Shown piece by piece: positions 1 to 4,418 of a stretch of 5,713 nucleotides of DNA. The stretch comes from Spirosoma sp. (lineage in GTDB: Bacteria; Bacteroidota; Bacteroidia; Cytophagales; Spirosomataceae): assembly GCA_025351545.1 (NCBI GenBank), contig JANXVQ010000089.1, positions 1-5,713 of the forward strand. The letters run 5' to 3'. Below the pieces are notes generated by a model that was given only the letters and a program-made list of their open reading frames with translations, was not told the origin of the DNA and did not search any database. Numbering within the stretch: the first letter of the stretch is position 1; the number at the start of each line of letters is the position of its first letter. The translations under genes were made by a program, and so were the position numbers.

Positions 1-564
1 CCGTTTGGCAATGGTGAAAATTCGCTCAGTCATGATATCCAGCACCTGTCGGTCTGGCAAAAAGCCGCCCGGAAACTTGGATAGGTTGGCCGTTTCCACA
101 ATAGTTGCCGTGCGGCCATCAGCTGGAACACCAATCTGCAACTGACGCTCCGCCAGTAAATCCGCAAATTTCAGGTAGGTGTCGGCGTACTCCTGTAGCT
201 TTTCGTGTAAAGGTAAATACAACGGACCACGCAAGTTCCAGTGGCTTTGCTTGGCATCATGGAACAATTCCAGCAACTCCACGACTGTAGCCTGCAAATC
301 GGCATTGATGACCTGCCGTTTTTCGGTCTCCACCGGAATCCAGCCGTCAGCCCGCTCGTTGCGGTAATTGCCAAGTTGTCCTCCCTGCGCCGATGTACCA
401 GGCTGGGAAGTGGGTTGAGCTGTTTGCTCAGTCGGGGTATTGGTACGAGGCTGGCTTGTTGCTCCATTGCGGCGGCTTTGGGCCAAGGTGGGCTGCACGG
501 CTAATGCCAGGGCAAACAGGCCACCGGCTACATACACGTTCATGGTTTTACGCTGAGTATTCAT
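1..564 (-). CDS. Exported Dps-like ferritin (C-terminus beyond window)
   Basis: This is a ferritin-like protein of the Dps family, which oxidises Fe(II) with peroxide and stores iron in a 12-subunit shell. 188 residues are visible from ATG at 564; the C-terminus lies outside the window. Residues 1-28 form a signal peptide: basic start (MNTQRKT), hydrophobic stretch (VYVAGGLFALALAV) and likely cleavage after TLA. A Q/T/P/S-rich linker follows to about residue 66. The Dps core shows H108-W-N-L-R-G-P, H120, D135 and E139-R. Aligned by spacing to E. coli Dps these match H51, H63, D78 and E82, but the position of D67 holds Q124 (E125 is next to it). Export means it would act outside the cytoplasm, so DNA binding is unlikely; this is inference. 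A second in-frame ATG at 543 would shorten the signal peptide. It may share a transcript with the sigma-like ORF 121 bp upstream on the same strand. No strong Shine-Dalgarno sequence is seen, as is usual in Bacteroidota. Confidence 0.88.
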   Translation of the reverse strand, partial: MNTQRKTMNVYVAGGLFALALAVQPTLAQSRRNGATSQPRTNTPTEQTAQPTSQPGTSAQGGQLGNYRNERADGWIPVETEKRQVINADLQATVVELLELFHDAKQSHWNLRGPLYLPLHEKLQEYADTYLKFADLLAERQLQIGVPADGRTATIVETANLSKFPGGFLPDRQVLDIMTERIFTIAKR

Positions 565-685
565 ACAATTGAGTGTTAAAAAAAATGAATTGAGAATTAA
601 ACTGTCTATAGAAGGATACTTGCTCTTTTTAAGACCGCTCTGCGCTGACACACCATACCATTATGGGTTCTGGACAGGCACCTTC
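565..685. other. Intergenic leader of the Dps-like gene
   Basis: This 121-bp gap separates the sigma-like ORF from the Dps-like gene. The last 60 bp before the Dps start are A/T-rich, with a run of eight A on the plus strand near 580-587. I looked for the Bacteroidota promoter pair (TTG and TAnnTTTG) on the minus strand and found no convincing match, so whether the gene has its own promoter is open. Confidence 0.4.
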
Positions 686-991
686 TCAGACCCTGTGCAA
701 CTGGTTAAATCCGGGAATTGTTTTTAAACAGTCAGTACACAACCCCTCCTCGCGTGCCAAACTTATTAAACGAGTAAAAAAGTGCTTTTCACTACGAGTA
801 CGTTGATCGAATTGCTTCCAGGCCTTTGCCAGTGTATTCACTAATATAATCTCTGATTGAGATATGGGTAAATTAGCCAACATGATAATTCCCCATAAGC
901 TAGGGGCATAAGTATCATAAAACGCTGCGTAAGCCCGTTGATTTAAATAGTATATAATATTCATCATAAAGTGACTTGTTATGAGTGACAT
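686..991 (-). CDS. Small sigma-70 region-2-like protein
   Basis: This 101-residue protein resembles region 2 of ECF-type sigma-70 factors, the part that binds the core polymerase clamp and melts the -10 region. Residues about 21-85 fit the pattern: A-F-Y-D-T-Y-A-P-S-L-W-G-I-I, then an acidic/hydrophobic helix (SEIILVNTLAKAW), then QFD and F-F-T-R-L-I-S-L-A-R. Full ECF sigmas are about 170-200 residues and have a region 4 helix-turn-helix; here the frame ends about 15 residues after region 2 and no region 4 is seen. It may be a stand-alone region-2 protein, known as hypothetical proteins in Cytophagales, or a truncated sigma factor. The start at 991 gives the longest form. ATGs at 967 and 964 would begin at M(N)IIYYLNQRAY, close to where region 2 starts, and are equally possible. 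It lies upstream of the Dps-like gene on the same strand. Confidence 0.6.
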   Translation of the reverse strand: MSLITSHFMMNIIYYLNQRAYAAFYDTYAPSLWGIIMLANLPISQSEIILVNTLAKAWKQFDQRTRSEKHFFTRLISLAREEGLCTDCLKTIPGFNQLHRV

Positions 992-1315
992 TATGTATCT
1001 ATTCTGTTAACATCTTCTTGCTCTAATGGTTTAGTAGGGTAATTTCCCTGCGCCCATGCCTAAAAAAGACCTCATGGCCCTAGGATACGAAAAAGTTGGG
1101 TCGCATTGCCGAATCGTACACAAATCCTCACCGTGTCACTACTTGATATAGCCAAAATTACTTACAAACCTTAGAAGGCATTTCATTCAAGCGAGCAATT
1201 GATTCAAAAGGAAGCGATAGGGTTGAATAGGTGTTGTAATGACTTCTGAAACGTTTCACCCGCGGTGGCGTACCAGTGGCCGTTTGCAAAAACTGATTTC
1301 ACGAAACCCACTAAC
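992..1315. other. Non-coding stretch before IS-A
   Basis: I see no supportable gene on either strand in these 324 bp. The longest plus-strand candidate (1056-1151) encodes only 31 residues, with no recognisable motif. A GC-rich patch at 1257-1270 (CACC-CGC-GGTG-GCG) can form a short stem-loop and stands out from its A/T-rich surroundings. The stretch ends at the left terminal repeat of the IS3 element. Confidence 0.5.
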
Positions 1316-1340
1316 TGAGGTGGTCCGGTTTAGCCGGACA
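1316..1340. repeat. Left terminal inverted repeat of IS-A
   Basis: It starts TGAGGTGGTCCGGTTTAGCC and pairs with 2587-2611. About 18 of 25 positions match, including TGAG, TGGTC, TTTA and ACA. This is the orfB (3') end of the element. Confidence 0.75.
1323..1339 (-). other. Perfect hairpin just downstream of the IS-A orfB stop
   Basis: GTCCGG (1323-1328) and CCGGAC (1334-1339) are perfect complements around a 5-nt loop, 2-3 bp beyond the stop codon of orfB on the minus strand. No T-run follows, so it is not a standard intrinsic terminator. The right terminal repeat lacks this symmetry, although both ends align without gaps, so this is not one of the 16-bp insertions. Confidence 0.45.
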
Positions 1341-1341
1341 G

Positions 1342-2281
1342 TCAAGTATGCGAGTTTTGATTCAAATTTAAGTAATAGTTCTGCTCAAATTGTTCCGGGC
1401 TGATATTGCCCAGCGATGAATGCCGCCGTTTGCGATTATAGTAGCACTCAATGTATTCAAATAGCTCTGTATGAGCGTCTTCTAGTGACCGAAAGACCCC
1501 ATTCTCGAACAATTCTGCCTTAAGTCGTGACCAGCAAGATTCCGCACCGGCAGCCCGGCATAAAAGCATTGTCATAAGGATCATCAGGACGACTCATACT
1601 TTGTGCAAATTTGTAATCGGCGAGCGTTTGGCGAAACTGTTTACCGATGTACTGCCCACCCCGATCCGAATGAATAATACTACCCTGACTCAATTGGTTT
1701 GAACCAATTGCTTTTCGTAATGCGCTGTGAACTAGTTCTTCCTCCATGTTGTCAGCCAATGACCAGCCCTTGATTTTTCGACTATATAAGTCCATCCAAG
1801 CAGCTAAATAAGCCCAATTACTACCAGCCAGTGGTACATAAGTAATATCGCCAACCAACACTCGACCCGGAACGATGGGAAAATCCATGCCTAACAGCAA
1901 ATTGGGGCTGAATGGGCCATTGTGACGACTATCCGTCGTTCTGGGAATAAAACTACGTGGCTGAATGGCTTGCAGACCCGCTTGTTTCATCAACCGTCTT
2001 AACTGATGGCGACCTACTTCATGCCCCTTTTCTTGTAATTCTGTCAACAGGCGCCGACTACCATACCGGCGACGGTGTTCTGCAAAACTATCGATCATGG
2101 CAAGCCGTAATTTTTCTTTTTCCTCGGCAAGTCTATGACTTTCACCAGCCTGATAAGCATAATAGGCACTGCGACTGATATTGAGCATTTTACACAGTCT
2201 TTCTACCGGAAAGTCCGCTGCTAATTCGGTGATTAATTGGTAGGAAAGGGTCAGGTCATTCGGCTGAAAATGCTCAAGGCT
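1342..2281 (-). pseudogene. IS3-family OrfB transposase (DDE integrase), frameshifted
   Basis: OrfB is the catalytic part of the IS3 transposase, normally made as an OrfAB fusion by -1 frameshifting. No start codon is needed; the frame is open from the slippery run at 2281-2287. Reading down it shows F-P-V-E-R-L-C, S-R-S-A-Y-Y (HTH_21-type region), R-R-R-Y-G-S-R-R, then the retroviral-integrase-like core with the first Asp in V-G-D-I-T-Y-V (codon 1847-1849) and the second in H-S-D-R-G-G-Q-Y (codon 1664-1666). At M (1559-1561) the frame is broken by 16 bp (1543-1558). It resumes with E-S-C-W-S-R-L-K-A-E-L and F-E-Y-I-E-C-Y-Y-N-R-K-R-R-H-S-S-L-G, ending at 1342. Without the insertion exactly 35 residues separate the second Asp from this Glu. 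As it stands, translation stops at 1520 without the catalytic Glu. Confidence 0.9.
1543..1558 (-). repeat. 16-bp GC-rich hairpin insertion B (in IS-A orfB)
   Basis: On the minus strand this reads CCGGGCTGCCGGTGCG, lying between the ATG codon (1559-1561) and the GAA codon of the catalytic Glu (1540-1542). Removing it restores the frame and the DD(35)E spacing exactly. CCGG and CCGG pair around GCTG. It matches insertion A at 14 of 16 positions and insertion C at 14 of 16. The boundary may move by one base, because the G before it equals its last G. Confidence 0.9.
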
Positions 2282-2287
2282 TTTTTT
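2280..2287 (-). other. Programmed -1 frameshift site of IS-A
   Basis: On the minus strand a run of seven A followed by G (TTA AAA AAA GCC in the OrfA frame) gives an A_AAA_AAA heptamer. Slipping back one base moves reading from the OrfA frame into the OrfB frame (AAA AAA AGC CTT), which is open into the catalytic domain. This is the normal IS3-family way to make OrfAB; that it works here is inferred. Confidence 0.8.
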
Positions 2288-2484
2288 AAGATCTCGCGCT
2301 CAGTTTCCAATTGCCGTACTCGATCCTTGAGTTGCTGATTTTCCAGAGCTAGTTCATTTTGCTCGCCACTTGCCTTTTTCACTCCTTGATTCTGATTTTT
2401 CCAACGGTAGATTAAATTCTCTGAAACGCCTAAGGCCTTGGAAATATAGGGCGCTGTCTGGCCACTGCCTAACATTTTAACGAC

Positions 2485-2500
2485 TGCTCCGGCAGCCCGG
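2485..2500 (-). repeat. 16-bp GC-rich hairpin insertion A (in IS-A orfA)
   Basis: On the minus strand this reads CCGGGCTGCCGGAGCA, lying between the GAA codon (2501-2503) and the GTC codon (2482-2484) of orfA. Removing these 16 bases joins the R-R-K-Y-D-A-D-F-K-N-E frame to V-V-K-M-L, the conserved IS3 OrfA N-terminus. The first 12 bases are identical to insertion B. CCGG arms flank a GCTG loop. The boundary is ambiguous by one A. Confidence 0.9.
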
Positions 2501-2586
2501 TTCGTTTTTGAAGTCGGCATCATATTTTCGCCGAGTTTTGGGTTTGCTGATTTGCTGCATGGTCTTGCGAAGTTAAGCAAGTCCAG

Positions 2587-2611
2587 TGTGCCGATAAATT
2601 AGACCATCTCA
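2587..2611. repeat. Right terminal inverted repeat of IS-A
   Basis: Read as reverse complement it begins TGAGATGGTCTAATTTATCG and matches the left end at about 18 of 25 positions. It marks the orfA (5') end, 27 bp or more upstream of the orfA start at 2560. Confidence 0.75.
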
Positions 2612-2620
2612 ATCCAAGCC

Positions 2621-2777
2621 GGATCAGAAAGTAGGGCCACTAACTAGTCTGGTTTTTATTTCATGAACCCGACTTTCTGGATCAATTTATCTGCTAATCA
2701 ACTCGTTGTAAACTTAGTGCCGCCCAAGTGACGAATTTTCCGGGCGGCCGGTGCCGTACGAAACGGCAAAGCGATCC
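2621..2777. repeat. Direct repeat copy 1 (157 bp, carries insertion C)
   Basis: This aligns with 3280-3420 in the same orientation with about 18 substitutions over 141 positions and a single length difference, the 16 bp at 2740-2755. Its first part contains an imperfect inverted repeat: GATCAGAAAGT (2622-2632) against ACTTTCTGGATC (2672-2683), with about 40 nt between the arms. It starts 10 bp after the right end of IS-A and ends 30 bp from the stop of the antitoxin-like gene. No coding potential is seen. The function is unknown; a structured RNA or the remnant of a small mobile unit are both possible. Confidence 0.85.
2740..2755 (+). repeat. 16-bp GC-rich hairpin insertion C (in direct repeat copy 1)
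   Basis: On the plus strand this reads CCGGGCGGCCGGTGCC, between GACGAATTTT and GTACGAAACGG. The partner copy (3387-3409) reads GACGGATTTT then GTACGAAACGG with nothing between. It matches insertion B at 14 of 16 positions and insertion A at 13 of 16. This copy is non-coding and in the opposite orientation to A and B. Confidence 0.9.
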
Positions 2778-2807
2778 ATAGGTGTAGTGTACGGGCGCTG
2801 TTGGCCG

Positions 2808-3077
2808 TTAGCCCGCCTGTTGTCTTCCCTTTTTGGTACAGAATTCGGTATAGACATTGTCCCAATAGTCATCCTCTGGGCTATTCCAGTCCTTAACTAA
2901 ACTGGCTTCGCTCATTTGTATCATCCCCGCTAGGCAGCCCTTGGGCGGAGTCGGTGTTAAGGAGGAGTCGTCCCTAACGACCATACGGACCGACTGAATA
3001 TCAGTTCTGGCTGCGAACTCGTCCACGAGACGCTGAGCCATTGCTTTGCTGGATACCGTTATTTTTAGTGTTACCAT
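2808..3077 (-). CDS. Small antitoxin-like protein, apparently orphan
   Basis: An 89-residue protein from ATG at 3077. The N-terminal part (MVTLKITVSSKAMAQRLV, then DIQSVRMVVRDDS) suggests a small beta/alpha fold. The C-terminal part S-E-A-S-L-V-K-D-W-N-S-P-E-D-D-Y-W-D-N-V-Y resembles the tail of antitoxins that end in S-L-x-x-D-W-x-x-x-E-D-x-x-W and are usually paired with MazF/PemK- or PIN-type toxins; this is recognition of a pattern, not a search result. No toxin gene lies beside it: downstream are the direct repeat and IS-A. The frame is open to an ATG at 3167, but a perfect -7 box at 3108-3115 lies inside that extension, so I prefer 3077 (an ATG at 3098 is the alternative). The preceding GTGAGG may help ribosome binding. 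Confidence 0.5.
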   Translation of the reverse strand: MVTLKITVSSKAMAQRLVDEFAARTDIQSVRMVVRDDSSLTPTPPKGCLAGMIQMSEASLVKDWNSPEDDYWDNVYTEFCTKKGRQQAG

Positions 3078-3107
3078 ATGAAGCCTCACATAATTCATCT
3101 CAGGTGA

Positions 3108-3115
3108 CAAAGATA
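3108..3115 (-). promoter_or_regulatory. Bacteroidota-type -7 promoter box
   Basis: On the minus strand it reads TATCTTTG, a perfect match to TAnnTTTG used by the Bacteroidota housekeeping sigma factor. Transcription would begin a few bases downstream, giving a leader of about 20-25 nt before the ATG at 3077. The -33 element is weak: the nearest TTG is only 11 nt upstream of the box instead of about 19. Confidence 0.5.
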
Positions 3116-3279
3116 ACTTGGAATTGCAACGGTGGGTAGTTCTGCCAAAAGGTACATAATTCGTCACTTAGCCTTTTAAGCGAGTATGCTACCAAAATTG
3201 TATTAATGTTCAAAAAGTCACAAACTTATTGAATCCCAAGTAATTAGTAGTTAAAAAGCTCGAATTGACTCAAAAAATA

Positions 3280-3420
3280 GGTTCAGAAAGCAGGTTCACT
3301 AACTAGTCTGGCTTTTATTTTATGAGCCCGACTTTTTGGATCAATTTGTTTGATAATCAACTAGTTGTAAACTTGGCTCCGCCCAAGTGACGGATTTTGT
3401 ACGAAACGGCGAAGCGACCC
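3280..3420. repeat. Direct repeat copy 2 (141 bp, no insertion)
   Basis: This is the partner of 2621-2777, about 87% identical and exactly 16 bp shorter. The imperfect inverted repeat in its first half is partly kept (TTCAGAAAG against CTTTTTGGATC). The two copies bracket a 502-bp segment containing the antitoxin-like gene, so recombination between them would remove that gene. Confidence 0.85.
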
Positions 3421-3630
3421 GATATTCTTTCCTCAAACAGTAAGCTCTTTATTTCAAAAATATGATTAACAAAGTGTTATTGAGTAACATTAAGATGTTA
3501 TAGTAATATAAATAATACTAATAATATGATGGTACTGATGTGAGAGAAATGATATAATCAGTATGCTTTATCAAAGCGGAAATAGGCACTTTGGATACAT
3601 AATTTATCAGAGATCAAGTCTAAATGCGAA
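3421..3630. other. A/T-rich non-coding stretch
   Basis: I see no gene on either strand between the second repeat copy and the 3' end of the DDE transposase pseudogene. Bases 3470-3570 are strongly A/T-rich with many TAATA-like words. The terminal repeat of the DDE element should lie between here and about 3630, but I cannot place it, because its other end has been lost. Confidence 0.5.
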
Positions 3631-4388
3631 TTAAGGGTTGAAAGCTAGCATATAAAGTCTAGCCGCCAGCTGTCTAAAACAGTGTAATAGTGCTCCCTTC
3701 TGGGAGAGCACTTTCGAGGCCTGCTGGATTTTGGTCTTCTCAATCAGCCAGTTGAACAAAATCTCGATTGGCTGACGCATGCGACTCACATGACTGGAAT
3801 AAAGTCTCGGCCGAGTCCAGCCGTTTTTGACCTTTGGCTAACTTGACCGGTGTATTTAAGTGAATGGCCTGTTGCCCGACTAAGGAGTCACGCAAACCAG
3901 CATTACTGTAGGCTTTGTTACCCACCAAAGTCACCGCCTGCAAGCTGGGCAGTTGCTGGTTCAGGACGGGTAAGTCGTTGAGCGAGGCTGGACTAAATTG
4001 CATCAACTGGGCATACAAGTCAACCGGTCGGTAGAAATCAGGTGCAGTTTGAGTCCGTGGTAGTATAGTCGCTTGGTGGCACAAAAGCTTTTATCCGCCC
4101 ATTGGGTAGCAACTTGGGCTGAATCAGATCGTTTGGAAAGAATAGTAAGCAAGGAATCGGTCAGTTGGACATCCCACAAGCCGGGTTGAGTCAGCAAGTG
4201 CTGGCATAACCCGTCGATGAGGGTCTCCAAGTGCCTGCCCATTTGGTTAAGTGGTGTTGACTGTAGTGGTTGCCGCAGGGTAGAACATCGCTACAGGCAG
4301 CTAAACAAATAAATGGTCATCAATTCCTGATCGTTAAAGGCCGGATGACACTTATTACTCTGGTGCTGGAAACGCAAACACAAGTTGG
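3631..4388 (-). pseudogene. Decayed DDE transposase (IS4/IS5/IS982-like)
   Basis: This is the remnant of a transposase distinct from the IS3 elements. In reading order: R-F-Q-H-Q-S-N-K, P-A-F-N-D-Q-E-L-M-T-I-Y-L-F; an in-frame TAG (4291-4293) and an apparent internal deletion; Q-L-T-D-S-L-L-T-I-L with the probable first catalytic Asp; R-L-Y-Y-H-G-L-K-L-H-L-I; a frameshift near 4006-4009; F-S-P-A-S-L-N-D-L-P, L-V-G-N-K-A-Y-S-N; P-V-K-L-A-K-G-Q; a second frameshift near 3789-3791; R-Q-P-I-E-I-L-F-N-W-L-I-E-K-T and Q-Q-A-S-K-V, ending with TAA at 3631-3633. The usual D-K-A-Y motif is N-K-A-Y, so the second catalytic Asp also seems lost. The N-terminus is cut by the IS-B end at 4389. Neither frameshift looks like a 16-bp insertion. 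Exact family assignment needs a search. Confidence 0.8.
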
Positions 4389-4401
4389 TGGACTTGCAAC
4401 A
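4389..4401. repeat. Left terminal sequence of IS-B
   Basis: TGGACTTGCAACA is identical to 5574-5586, with further matches (ATA, TGGA) in the next ten bases. It lies 18 bp beyond the transposase stop codon, the place expected of an IS3 end, and starts with the family's TG. Confidence 0.7.
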
Positions 4402-4418
4402 AAATATTGGACAAAAAT

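Larger units (their letters stand above)
2251..2560 (-). pseudogene. IS3-family OrfA (HTH protein), frameshifted near N-terminus
   Basis: OrfA binds the IS ends through a helix-turn-helix and dimerises through a leucine zipper. The native start is the ATG at 2560: it gives MQQISKPKTRRKYDADFKNE, a canonical IS3 OrfA start. A 16-bp insertion follows directly (2485-2500). Skipping it continues as V-V-K-M-L-G-S-G-Q-T, A-L-G-V-S-E-N-L-I-Y-R-W-K-N-Q (HTH), L-E-N-Q-Q-L-K-D-R-V-R-Q-L-E-T-E-R (heptad zipper) and E-I-L-K-K-A-L-S-I-F-S, ending at 2251. With the insertion, translation from 2560 stops after about 28 residues. The zipper-side frame is still open from upstream starts such as ATG 2520, which would make an OrfA with an aberrant beginning (MPTSKTNRAAGA). 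Confidence 0.9.
1316..2611 (-). mobile_element. IS3-family insertion sequence IS-A, inactivated
   Basis: This 1296-bp element has the IS3-family layout: terminal inverted repeats beginning TG, orfA and orfB overlapping in a -1 relation, and an A-run slippery site between them. The outer ends read TGAGGTGGTC (left) and TGAGATGGTC (right, reverse complement) and align without gaps over about 25 bp. Left flank CTAAC and right flank ATCCA do not match, so I see no target-site duplication; the copy may be old or rearranged. Both genes are broken by 16-bp insertions (1543-1558, 2485-2500). With these removed the coding content looks intact, so inactivation seems due to the insertions and not to general decay. 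Confidence 0.88.

Noticed and set aside
105..504. Plus- and minus-strand ORFs of 61-98 codons
   Set aside because: They overlap the Dps-like gene in other frames and show no recognisable motifs.
1056..1151. 31-codon plus-strand ORF beginning MPKKDLMALGYEK
   Set aside because: Too short, with no motif, ribosome site or promoter to support it.
1257..1270. GC-rich stem-loop CACC-CGC-GGTG-GCG as a possible fifth micro-insertion
   Set aside because: The loop is 3 nt instead of 4, and there is no empty reference sequence to show that anything was inserted.
1309..1316. CACTAAC at the left flank of IS-A also occurs in both direct repeats
   Set aside because: Similarity ends after about seven bases and the right flank does not continue the repeat, so insertion of IS-A into a third copy is not supported.
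1957..2178. 73-codon plus-strand ORF opposite IS-A orfB
   Set aside because: It is a shadow of the transposase coding strand.
2791..2814. CGGGC...GCCCG inverted repeat and GTTAGCC at the antitoxin-like stop, as terminator or integron attC site
   Set aside because: No T-run follows, and the GTTRRRY/RYYYAAC core pair expected for attC is not met.
3690..3715. AGTGCTC...GAGCACT hairpin in the DDE pseudogene, resembling a terminator or micro-insertion
   Set aside because: The protein alignment (S-K-V-L-S-Q-K-G) has no length change here, so nothing was inserted, and no T-run follows.
3789..4009. The two frameshifts in the DDE pseudogene as further 16-bp insertions
   Set aside because: The flanking conserved motifs are spaced as expected to within one or two bases, so these are small indels.
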